A DNA stretch of 64,000 nt from Merluccius polli (Eukaryota; Chordata; Actinopteri; Gadiformes; Merlucciidae), in the NCBI GenBank assembly GCA_030340625.1, contig JAOPHQ010002280.1, positions 186,001 to 250,000 of the forward strand, given 5' to 3'. The position numbers and the translations under genes were made by a program. Below the pieces are notes generated by a model that was not told the DNA's origin, searched no databases, and saw only the letters and a list, made by a program, of their open reading frames with translations. The first letter of the stretch is position 1; each line of letters starts with the position of its first letter. Positions 10,052-20,100 of the stretch are shown one piece after another.

Positions 10052-10150
10052 CTAGACACGCAACATGTTTGTTATGTCGAGATAATGAGATAATTAAGTC
10101 GTGATCTCGAGATAACGGGCCTAAAAAATGATAAGCAATCACGGCCGTTC

Positions 10151-10640
10151 TCGGCTTCCGTAGCAACCCCTTTATCTCTGTTTCAGCGCTTTTTCTGCAG
10201 CACTGAGGACAGCGACTCAGTAGCCTATCTGTGAGGTTTGGCTACGGGAGGACGTGATGGGGAGAGGGGTGGGGTAGAAGCCGCTGATTGGCTGAGAAAC
10301 TTTCACTCAAAGCTTTCCTCAGTCTGCTTATTGGATGAACATCTAGAATGAAAATCACTCACTACTCACTATAGTGATAGCTCAAAATGGGTGGGCCTGG
10401 GCCTTAAATGGGTGGGCCCAGGCCCACCCGGGCCCAATAGTAGCGCTGCGGGTGCATAGGCTACACATATATACATGTACATACATATATGTAAATACAC
10501 ATATACACACACACACAAACACACACACACACGATTCCACAATGATCATATATTTACATACAGGCTAGAACGCCAGTGGTTCCACATTCTGGACGAGAGC
10601 TCAGTTCAAAGTTGGTTAAGGCTGAAATAATACCATTAAT
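10151..10640. other. no gene; GGGCCC-rich palindromic patch and CA repeats
   Basis: Around 10388-10434 alternating TGGGTGGGCC/GGCCCACCC strings form a small palindrome. CA-rich simple sequence follows at 10490-10533. No coding evidence. Confidence 0.5.
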
Positions 10641-10641
10641 T

Positions 10642-11110
10642 AGCCTGGCAAGCCAGACCCACATCAGAAAGATGTAGGGTCTGGCATTGCTCCATTGGCA
10701 GTGTGGGCGGGATAAACGGTTGTCTTTCAAGTTCCCTCTGCACGCAATAGGATAGCGCTACAACCAATCAGAGCAACGCAGAAGGGGACGTAGTCAGAGC
10801 GACGGCTCTGACTACGTAATTAATCCAAACTCCGAATACATCTTTCTTTTCGAGGAAAGACTTCAGTACCGTTCTTTGCTCTTTTCTCAAAGAAAATGTT
10901 AACTTCAAGTCTTGAAGAGTCGCAGCCAAAGCCTAGTCGAAAGACAGCTGTTCGCCAGCAGCAGCAGCAGCCATTGTTTATCTCTAACACGGAACCGTCG
11001 CAACTCTGTCGTCATTAGGAAGCCCGGCTTCCGATCCCGCCCCTCATGATGTGATTGGCCTGACAGATTTTCTGTTTCCAGCAGCGCAAATCGACGACAA
11101 AAGGCTAGAC
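10642..11110. mobile_element. possible MITE
   Basis: Starts TAGCCTGGCAAGCCAGACCC and ends near AAAAGGCTAGACCCC. Only very short inverted ends (TAGCCT/AGGCTA) are visible, and no target duplication is clear. Confidence 0.3.
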
Positions 11111-12325
11111 CCCATGCCTGTAGGACATGGCCATCCAACGTCCAAGTGCTGTCACGTGATTCCACCCCCACTGACGTCACTGGCTAATCGCGCTATCTTC
11201 CGTATCCCGAGGAAGCGCAAACTGTCCGAAATGGAGGAGATAATTTCTGTCTGTGTTTTCATTTATTTATTTATTTTAGTTCAGTTTTTTTTATTGGTTT
11301 GTTTGGAGTATATGACAGGAATATATTACATGAGAAGTTCAAGGTAAAATTCCAAATAAACCACAACCAACCCACCTCCCACCCCTCCCTTCTCACATGG
11401 ATACAGCAAAAATCATTAACACAACACAGCACAGATAAGTTTATTTTTTTTTCCTTTTCAATTCATTACGTTTCTTTGTTTGTTTGTTTGTTTTGTATCT
11501 GACACCACACCGAATGATTGACCGTGATTATTTGTTTGTTTGTTTGTTGTTTGTTTCTGTTGGAGAATAATTATTAACTAGAAAATTCCCTTGGGGGAAA
11601 TTTTGAAAGTGCCACGGGAGTGTGTACATTATGATGAGATTCTTCAGAGATTTCAAACAATTAATACTAGTAACATTATGATACATTTTGGCAGCGGTGT
11701 GTTTACTTAAAGGCCGCAGTATACTCACCGTTCCCAAGCTATCGCGCGACATTGTGACGTCAAAATGACATAGATCTCGCCGGCGTGACAGGATTTTGGC
11801 CTGGTTGCGCCGTGTTGCGCACCTCTCGTTTTTCAGCGCTGCGCGACAAAGCGAAAACAGGAACATAGACGAGTTCGAAGGCACATTTTAATGCGCCTTG
11901 TTGCTAAGGCTTCTTTCATTATATGTTCTATTTTATTGTGTGGTGTAGGCCTATATTTTTTCGCTAATAAACCATGGTTTTACGCAAGTGCTGTCTACTG
12001 TTGTTGTGGTCAAAGACGAGTGGAATTACGTGGCTGAAAAACTATCTCAAAGCGGGATTAAGTTATAAAATAAAAGTATATAAGATAATCATTAAGTTAT
12101 TAAGATAGATGCGTACAAACACTTCATATGAGAACTGCTGCCATACAGGAATGTTGATGGCTGACCAGGTGTGGCAGTGATGTAGAATAATAGCAATGTA
12201 AAGTAATAGACAGCCATAATGCTATATAGTGAGAGACATCCCGGTGAACTAAACCTTAACTGAATGTCTAATGATGTGTAAGAAATTAAAGACACAGGGG
12301 TACCAGCATATGGAGGACTAAACAT
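11111..12325. other. no recognisable gene
   Basis: TTTA- and GTTT-rich sequence with ORFs under 120 codons and no motif. The dispersed palindromic motif at 11577-11633 is listed separately. Confidence 0.5.
11577..11633 (-). repeat. dispersed palindromic motif, copy 1
   Basis: CTAGAAAATTCCCTTGGGGG then AAATTTTGAAAGTGCCACGG and a GGAGTGTGTACATTATG tail. The same string in reverse orientation occurs at about 21446-21502 and 23406-23462. The core AAAATTYCC/GGRAATTTT is self-complementary. Confidence 0.8.
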
Positions 12326-12329
12326 GACT

Positions 12330-12785
12330 TAAGTATAAATAAATAAATAAATCAATGCATAAATAAATGTATAAATAAATGCTGAAATAAATAAATACGT
12401 AAATAAATGCATACATAAATGCATAAATAAATAAATGTATAAATAAAAGAATGACTGGGAGGAAGCCTTGGGATCGGGAATCATTTGCTTTTGTCTGGCT
12501 CTCCGATTTGACCAATCATGCTGTTGACTGAGGTTAGGACCTCCTACCTCATTTACATATGGACACAGAAATACAGGAATAAATAAATGTAGAAATGTAG
12601 AGATGTAGAAATAAATATAAAGCATTTATTTATTCTTTTATTCATTATTTTATTTATACATTTATTTATGCATTTATTTATTCCTGTATTTATTTATACA
12701 TTTATTCATGCATTTATTTATTATTTATGCATTTATTTACATATTTATTTATTCATTCATTCATTAATTTATTTTTTTATACTTA
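12330..12785. repeat. AAATA/TATTT low-complexity inverted arms
   Basis: An AATAAATAAATG-rich stretch (about 12335-12450) faces its complement (about 12610-12780) across a short unique spacer. It would form a long AT-rich hairpin. Confidence 0.75.
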
Positions 12786-14939
12786 AAGGCCATGGTGCAT
12801 GTTAAACACCACTTTCGATTAATGGGTACATAAAGCACTCAAGATATGTATATAAAGTTAGAAATGTCTCCAAAATTGTGTTAAAGTGTAGTTTTTGGTC
12901 GTAACGGTTATTTTTAGCGCAATTCGGCGATGACGTCACGTCAGGGAGACGTGGTGGAAGTAGCCTCAGCCTTGTACTAGAACTACGGCGTCTAACTGGG
13001 ATGAGGAAGAGGTGGCAAGACCCACAAATAACATTTATGTTAGCATAGCCATATAATTTCGAACCGGTCAGAAGTGAGAGGGCGAATGAGAGCCGATGGC
13101 CGTCAAAGACAATGAAATGCATGGTCAGAGGAGAATGAGTGGAGAGTTGGCGAAGTGTCCCGGTCAGTCGCTAGCTACCATTTAGATCGCAGCAACGAGC
13201 GCTGGAGCGGTCTATGAACAGCAGTGCATACAATAACACTTTTTTCCCCATCAGGGTACTGCTTACCGGGAGAGGGAGAGAGTAGTAAGCGTGTCTGTGC
13301 GGGCGGTGTCGTCCCATGGAAACTGTGGTGGAGAGCTTGTGTTGTAGGGAAGTGAGTGCGTTTTGGTCGCTGGTCGCGGAGCTCACCCCGCGGCCAGCAG
13401 ATGTAACGTTCCTAACTCAGCATCCAGGATTTGAGGCATGCTGCCTGAATCCGTTTGTGCTAAAGAGCCTACTCACATTTCAGGCAGGATCATGGCCCCT
13501 TCAAGCCAGCAGGCACGAGTATGTTCATTGTTTGTTTATTTTACCATTACTAGACTAGAGATGTGTTGCATAAACATGCATGACAAACAGGTATACAATT
13601 AAGTTTCCAACCTACTTATCCCTAGGCAATACCGGTACACAGTGTACAGGCAGGCTATACGCTGGCCTTATGGCGTTCTCGGTGTTCATAGAAGGAAGCC
13701 TCTACCCTCCTGTCTGGTTTCAACCATCAGGCTACAATTTCAGAGTGGTGATGAGACCTATCATGGCTTTCAATGGCCTCGTTTGGATGACAATGAATAA
13801 AAACCGTATTGGCACAACATAAATAAAATCAAGTATTTTTCAGTTCAAGAATTGTCATGCTTGTTCTGTTGTGATCGCTCAACGGCCCTTAAAATGTGAT
13901 AAAATACACAGAACACGTACATTCCAATGAAAACAGTTTATTAGTTTATCCCAAGTATATTACTGAACAAAGAGACAGGTTGGAAAGTTCCTGATAAAGT
14001 AAACAAATCACAAAAAATGGTTAGGCACAAAAAGAATCAACATGTATAAGTGTGGTCAACATGTAAGTGTGGTCTTACCCGAGGGTCAGCTCTCTCTCTC
14101 ACACACACACTAATATGCATGCATGCATGCATACATACATGCAGTGATATCAAAAGCACATAGAGCAAGACCAAAGACAAAAGCACACACAGAGGTCCTT
14201 TTCGGGTTATCATTCCTTACTCCCTTTCCTACTAATACTACAAGGAATTATGGGGAAAAGTGTCAAATGGAGATGTAAAGGGAGCATTTTTGCAACATTT
14301 CCTTGATTGTAATCTTGTGCGAAAATCAGAATCCGAAAAGGACCTGTAGACAAGGCACTACCAGGTACAATGATTGGTAAGCTATGTTGAATTGTATAAA
14401 AGACATTTCATGCAAACAAAATAAATAAAACCACAGCACACACAATGAGCAGCAGGCAGACATGCAGCATGCAGAACCCCTTGCAAAACCACATGGGGTA
14501 CAGTGACTAAAGACAGGCACAAGAGCAGCGAGGTCCCACCACCAACAACTAAGTAAAAAAAACAAAGCAATAAACAGCACACAAAGAGAAAACATAACAT
14601 GCAGCATGCAGAAAACCACCACCAAGCCGTTGCTAGCTAACTGCTGGTTCTGCATTAGCCAGTTTTATGCTTTAAAATATTTCTAGGGAGACTATGTATC
14701 GCAATAACAATTAATGTCTGTTTGAATCTGTACAATGCCTAAACTTGAATTCTAAATTCAGTTTATATAACAGCTTTGGACTTGGATGTCGATCATATCC
14801 ATACTGTCAAGTACAATCTGTCTTGTATCTAGTTAAACTTTCAACTTTGTGGGCATTTATCACACCCATAATTAATTGGTATTTTGCATAAATGTAACTC
14901 TATGAATGATAAATGTTTAAAGGTATTGGTTGGGATATG

Positions 14940-15050
14940 TGAGCATTGGAGCACATTGTGGGATCCGAAATACGAGACACCATGTTCCTGTGGAGCATTG
15001 GCTGGTTTTGCCAGAAACGTTGGTAGCCACATGATGCACAGACCTAGATA

Positions 15051-15055
<5 letters not shown>
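14940..15055 (-). pseudogene. Kolobok transposase zinc-motif exon
   Basis: Reading down the minus strand this gives VCASCGYQRFWQNQPMLHRN. The C-x2-C-G-Y-x2-x-W-x-x-Q-P pattern is the paired-cysteine segment that precedes the catalytic region in THAP-transposon proteins. The frame then decays, so the rest of the transposase is not visible. Confidence 0.55.
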
Positions 15056-15084
<29 letters not shown>

Positions 15085-15306
15085 TAATCAACAGTATATC
15101 AGGTTTCAATATAGAGTAAGTACGGTACATTACTGGTCAAATGTTTTCAATGAAACACACATGATGTTTATGATGGCATCATAAACCCACAGCCTAAAGC
15201 CTGGTACATACATTGTAAATTAACTGGCAAGACAAATTTGAATGTGGGCAGACAGTCAGGGCTATCACATTTTAATTAGATATTCTGATTTTCTAATCAG
15301 ATATGG

Positions 15307-15430
15307 CCTGCTGTGTATACAAAACCTACTATCCGACTTCTCACAACAGGCCGGACAGAGGGCAAACAGGCTCATGAGCACCTCTTGGCAAACAATGAAT
15401 TTGTCAATGCCACTACAACAAAAAAGAGAG
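15307..15430 (-). pseudogene. Kolobok protein exon with C-P-x-C motif
   Basis: After an acceptor ending TTTTTTGTTGTAG the minus strand reads GIDKFIVCQEVLMSLFALCP followed by ACCEKS. This F-I-V-C..L..LF..CP.C pattern sits just before the C-x2-C-G-Y exon in related proteins. Confidence 0.5.
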
Positions 15431-15512
15431 CGGGGGGGAATTCAATTCTACCAGATACACAAAAAGGAAAATGCAAAGTTGGTCTATGTTGGCTTTAAAT
15501 TATCTCACTTTT

Positions 15513-15718
15513 GGTGGGGGTCACAGGTGTGAGATGGCTCCTCCTCACACAATTCCTCCTCATCCTCAGACATATGTCCTCCAGGCACCCACGATGAATC
15601 GCTGATGACAGACGGATCATCTTCATCATCGGTCTGTTCAGGACTAGTGAGGGGGGTGGAAGTTTGGGTCTGTGTCCCCACGCTGACCATCTTGGGCTTC
15701 AGGTTCACCTGCACAGCT
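15513..15718 (-). pseudogene. Kolobok protein exon with GTQT motif
   Basis: The acceptor CTCTGCCACAG precedes VQVNLKPKMVSVGTQTQTST and an acidic tail (EQTDDEDDPSVISD...EDEEELCEEE). The SVGTQT string and acidic stretch are common in fish THAP-transposon proteins. A donor GTGAGA ends the exon near 15513. Confidence 0.55.
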
Positions 15719-15896
15719 GTGGCAGAGGTAGTAAACATACCCAAACATATGACAATCATGGCAAATCTACGTGGTTATGTTTTGACATAGGCTATGTATT
15801 AATTTCATCTGTGTATGGAAATGTCCTGTATGCATAGATTTTGGAAACGTATGTTTTAGACAGCATATCGACCACCCAAAATACAACATTTACCGT

Positions 15897-16022
15897 GAGA
15901 CCTTCCATGGGGCTTCACATTGCACTGTGTCCCAGTAGTGTCACAAGTGGAGGGCAAGGGGTCATTCACGTCGACACTGTCCGCGGTCTCCTGCTGTGCA
16001 GCATCGATCAACATCTTGCGCA
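15897..16022 (-). pseudogene. Kolobok protein linker exon
   Basis: Open minus-strand stretch KMLIDAAQQETADSVDVNDP and onward, low complexity and acidic, located between the THAP and GTQT exons in the right order. Boundaries approximate. Confidence 0.4.
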
Positions 16023-16345
16023 AACAAATTCAAAAGGGTCAGCGACACAGTCACGTTAAATACATATGAGAACCGTAATAGTCAAACACACACGCGCTGT
16101 TGTGAAAGCCGCTTGACGATCACCAGTGATCCAAACAAACACTAGCCATGGTGCTTTCTAGTTAGATACGACAAGCTTTTGGACATTTACTTCAGGACAA
16201 TTTAGTTTCATGAATCACGAAATGTGCTTTTCTAATCTCAGACTGATCATGACTGTAGTGGCGGCGGTGTCAAAGGGAACACAGTATGTAGTATGCACAG
16301 GGTTAGCTAACGCGCAGATAAACAGTACGTGCATTAGCATGAGGC

Positions 16346-16690
16346 TTACCGTAGCATCTCTGCTTTCTTGGTGCCTCTCGGTGTGGTAGCGGCAGGCAGA
16401 GAGGTGCTGTGCAGACGGCTCGGTGGTCGGAATCAGCGTTGCCAGCCTCTTGGTCTTCAACCCGAGTGATACCATTCTGGCGTCCCCTTCGTCGTAGTCC
16501 TCCTTGAAATGCTCGCTGCAAATCTTGGTATTGGCGATGACGGAGGTCATTGAAAAATGTGCCCGCCTAACTCGGACAAAGTGGACCCACTGTCGAAGGG
16601 TTGCCTTGTCCTTCGGGAAGCCATGGAGCTGTGTCCAGTTTACAACCGGCACAAGCACAGTAGCCCGGCATTATACCGCTTCGAGGGTGT
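16346..16690 (-). pseudogene. THAP-domain exon, frame-shifted
   Basis: The minus strand begins MPGYCACAGCK, the first zinc-binding pair of a THAP domain. It continues one frame over as LHGFPKDKATLRQWVHFVRV and ICSEHFKEDY, supplying the H-x-F-P, W and C-x2-H-F signatures. A frame break lies between these parts near 16645. A donor (G|GTAAGC) ends the exon near 16347. The THAP domain is a DNA-binding zinc finger in P and Kolobok transposases. The break suggests this copy is dead. Confidence 0.65.
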
Positions 16691-16775
16691 ATCTATCTAG
16701 CTATCTACGCTATCTGTCTATGCTATGCTATCTGGCTATCTCTCTCTATGTATCTATTTATCTATCGTTCTATGC
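16670..16775. repeat. (TCTA)n-rich microsatellite
   Basis: Degenerate TCTA/GCTA tetranucleotide repeats. Confidence 0.85.
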
Positions 16776-16778
16776 TGT

Positions 16779-17265
16779 TGTAGTATATTCTTCTCGGCTG
16801 CCAGAATACTGGTTTGTGGATGATGAAATGATGGAGGTCCGCTCCCAAAAGTGTCTGAGTAAATAACTTTTTATTTAACAGAGAACACAAGCGGGATGAC
16901 ATTCTATGCATCTGAATGGTGGCCGAATCTTCTCCCAATCTGAGTCCGAATCCCCCTAAGGGGTCCGAAACTCTCTCTTCTCTAATGCACACACTTCTTA
17001 TAGGCCTCTCTAAGCCATACCATGCGTGACAGTCCTGCAAGCTGAAACAACACACCTAGACTGTTTAACTTTTACAACACAACAACTTCCTATCGTAAAC
17101 CACATACGGAAACACAGTCTGAGGTCTTCAGGGCATCTTGTTGTTATTTCAGCAGCCTGGGGTCATCAGGGCATCTTGCTGACCCTGAGCAGGCCCTCAG
17201 GATTACCCCTAATAGCTTACTAGGAGACACAGGAATGTTCTCCCATGACACAGCAGTATTCTACA
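16779..17265 (-). mobile_element. probable solo LTR
   Basis: 487 bp with inverted ends TGTAGTATA and ATTCTACA. Read on the minus strand it has a TATA-like TATAAGAAG, then AATAAAAAG about 200 bp later and an ending in ACTACA, the layout of a retroviral-type LTR. No internal region and no clear target duplication are seen (CTGT versus TATA), so the call is tentative. Confidence 0.5.
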
Positions 17266-17691
17266 TATAAAGAATGAGTGAAATACAATGAATAAAAGAA
17301 AGAAGTAGAATATCCTGTAAATGTATATCAGAAAATACACTACACTGTCTATCTGTCTATTTATCTATCTAGGCTATATATATGTATTTATCTGTATAAT
17401 CTGCTGAACAATCTCTTACTAGTCTCTCTCTACTCGTCTCTCTCAATGGTCTCACGGCGGGCTTTGGTCTGTCGTCTCCCCGATGTGACGTCATGCAATG
17501 CATTGTGGGGGAAATGAGAATCAATCGCGAACTGCTAAAATATAGACGGCTAAAAACCAACCTTTTTGTATTATATTACGTTTTGTGATACCCAACAACA
17601 TCAAATACAATGAATAACAGTTTAAATGTTTATTACCAACAAGCAAATACGCAGATTCATTAGAAAATTAAACCTGCACCATGGCCTTTAA

Positions 17692-18278
17692 GTCGTGTTT
17701 AGTCCTCCATACCAGTATTAGTAGATCTCTTCTTCTAGTGTGTAGTAATGGCAAAGTTGGTGGCGCCACCTCTGTTCAGGAGAAGACTGCAACTACTCTC
17801 GCGGCCTCCAGCGCGAGTAGTTCCGGCGCTCACGTGACGTCATTGTCAAGCGACAGATTGGGAACGGCGAGCATGCTGCGGCCTTAAGGCATTGAAGGCG
17901 GCGGAAAACATAGATTGGGAGTCATGGCAAAGTAAATACGGCGACATATTGGAACGGTACACAGAGCATTATCCGTCGCGGAGCAAGCCATGGCAATGGG
18001 AAAGGAGTACCCACACAAGAAGGATTAAATGACAAATGGTATGTATGACTAATAAGACCCAATCAATTTGATAAATACAGCGCGTCCTCCCGTGTTTCAG
18101 CCGAGTCATATACTGCGCGGACATTGGAAAAAAACGCGTGTGCGTGTGTGCGGCGGGTTTTAACACACCACTGTGGACCTGTAGCATATTTGCTGACTGG
18201 TATATATGACTAATAAGACCCAATCAATTTGATAAATACAGCGTGTCCTCCCGTGTTTCAGCCGGGTCTATATACTAC
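17692..18278. other. non-coding, contains one dispersed repeat unit
   Basis: Bases 18024-18260 belong to a repeat family that recurs at 19485-20100 and 56193-56420. It contains GACTAATAAGACCCAA, TGTCCTCCCGTGTTTCAGCC and a GTGTGTGCGGCGGGTTTTAA string. Nothing coding. Confidence 0.7.
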
Positions 18279-19476
18279 TAGTGATGGATTTCATGAGTCG
18301 TTTGCGCGAATCAGTTCGCGTCGTTCAGTTCGCCACAGAGAGTCGTTCGTTCGTTCGTGTTTCCGGTAGCGCTGAATCATTCACTGACTCGTTCAGTCGT
18401 TCACTTAGCTCCTCCCTCGTTCTCAATTCGCGAATCGCGAACGACTCGGCTGTCATTCGCGAACGGCGAATGCCAGCCGAGTCGGTCAGACTCGGCTCCT
18501 CCTCGTTCACAACATTCAAACGAATCACGAATGCAGCTGAGTCGGTCTCGGACTCCCTCGTTCTTCTCATTTACTAACTAATCACGAAATCACGATTCAC
18601 AATCGTGCAATGGTGCTTGATGGTGTTAATAAATGTGTTAATAGCAAATACAACATTGTGTCTGGTTGAATATGTTAACATATGTATTTAATTTGAGTTC
18701 AACAGATTTATTTAATGTATGCATAATGACATGTCAGGATCAAAATGCCCCGTTCCCCCAATTCAACGTAACGTTAGACAAACCAAACGCAGCGGGATGT
18801 GTGTGTGTGTGTGTGTGGGGAGGGGGGGGCGTAGTAGATTATTGGATGTATATCAGCAAGATAATAGACTTGATTTAGCAATGATGAGTTTTAAAGTTAA
18901 TGATGTACAGTTGTGTTTATTCTGGGCATATTTTATTTACTATTGTGAAGATGGCCATTGGCCACCCCCACTCAAGACCAAGATCCACCAAGGTGGGGGT
19001 CCCGGCCGGGTTGCGTGCGTGAGAAGGAAGCATGAAAGAACGAGACAGATTGACGAGACATTCAAATATTTTATTAATCTGGCATGACACAGAAAATACA
19101 AAGACAGCATGTATTTACCATTTCACTGATATGTAAATGTAAAAGGCAATATTCAAATGTGAAAGTGGTATTGTTAATGTGTCAACCATTCGAAAGCGTC
19201 CTAGACTCACAGACAGACAAACAACATACATTGGCTGGCTCTCGTGATGACGAGTCGTGAGTGACGTCTCAGTCCTCGAGTCAATCAGTCAGCGAACGAC
19301 TCGGAATCAGCGGCGCCGCGAATCAGCGGCGCCGCGAATCAGCGGCGCGTCAGAGAGACTCAGCGAACGAGACGAACGACGCGAACGACGCGAACGAGAG
19401 TGGCGAACGAGGTCAGTTCGTTCACTTTAAAGAGTCGTTCGTTCGAACTGGTTCGTTCGCGAACGACCCATCACTA
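18279..19476. mobile_element. non-autonomous hAT (MITE), 1198 bp
   Basis: Starts TAGTGATGG and ends CCATCACTA, with an exact 8-bp duplication TATACTAC on both sides (18271-18278 and 19477-19484). The ends are packed with GTTCGCGAA-type palindromic strings, which would bind transposase. No transposase ORF. Confidence 0.9.
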
Positions 19477-19484
19477 TATACTAC

Positions 19485-20100
19485 AGGGCTATTGGGAAAA
19501 AAAACAAAAAAAACGCGTGTGTGTGTGTGTGCGCGGCGGGTTTTAACACACCGCGGTGGACCTGTACCGTATTTGCTGACTGGTGTAAAAGTGTATCAAC
19601 AAATCATCCATTTGAGATTCAAAACCTAGTGTGGCTATAGCCTAAGCTACCGCCGCCATCATAAATCAATGTTTTCCTGTGTACCGTGATCGACGCGGAA
19701 GAGCGTGTGTGTGCGTGTGTGCGGCGCGTGTGTGTGCGTGTGTACGGCGGGTTTTAACACACCACTGTGGACCTGTAGCATATTTGCTTACTGGTGTAAC
19801 AGTGTATAAACCAATGGTCCATTTGAGATTCAAAACCTAGTGTGGCTATAGCCTAAGCACGGCGACCAAGCTTTGATAAATATAGCGTGTCCTCCCGTGT
19901 TTCAGCCGGGTCGCTAAACAGCGGGGCTATTGGAAAAGAAAAAAAAACGCGTGTGTGTGCGCGCGTGGGTTTTAACACACCACCGTGGACCTGTATTTGA
20001 GATTCAAAACGGCGAATCTTACCAGAAGCAGTTCCCGTGTCCCGCCGCCATCTCTTTCCCGTGTACCGCGGCCATCATAAAGCAATGTTTTCCTGTGTAC
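19485..20100. repeat. dispersed repeat family, tandem-like copies
   Basis: About three partial copies of the unit also seen at 18024-18260 and 56193-56420, each with CGGCGGGTTTTAACACACC and TTTGAGATTCAAAACC strings. Confidence 0.75.

Larger units (their letters stand above)
8708..10150 (+). mobile_element. DNA transposon remnant with ~75-bp terminal inverted repeats and integrase-like fragment
   Basis: The left end (about 8710-8785) and the right end (about 10075-10148) are imperfect inverted repeats sharing GGCCGTG.TTGCT.AT.ATTTTTTAGGCC and CGACTTAATTATCTCA. Between them lie a fragment of an integrase-like coding region and a nested hAT MITE. Superfamily is uncertain; an integrase-type (Ginger-like) element is a guess from the coding fragment. 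Confidence 0.55.
12787..17687 (-). mobile_element. Kolobok-type DNA transposon (copy A), 4.9 kb
   Basis: The element starts AGGCCATGGTGCATG and ends with the complement TGCACCATGGCCT. It is flanked on both sides by TTAA (12783-12786 and 17688-17691). A TTAA duplication plus a THAP-domain coding region is the signature of Kolobok. Coding exons on the minus strand cover about 14940-16690. The left third (12.8-14.8 kb) shows no recognisable DDE catalytic exon. A probable solo LTR (16779-17265) lies inside it. Confidence 0.8.

Noticed and set aside
13316..13822. Two 80-codon plus-strand ORFs
   Set aside because: No recognisable domain, no second copy and no splice context; they lie on the strand opposite the Kolobok exons.
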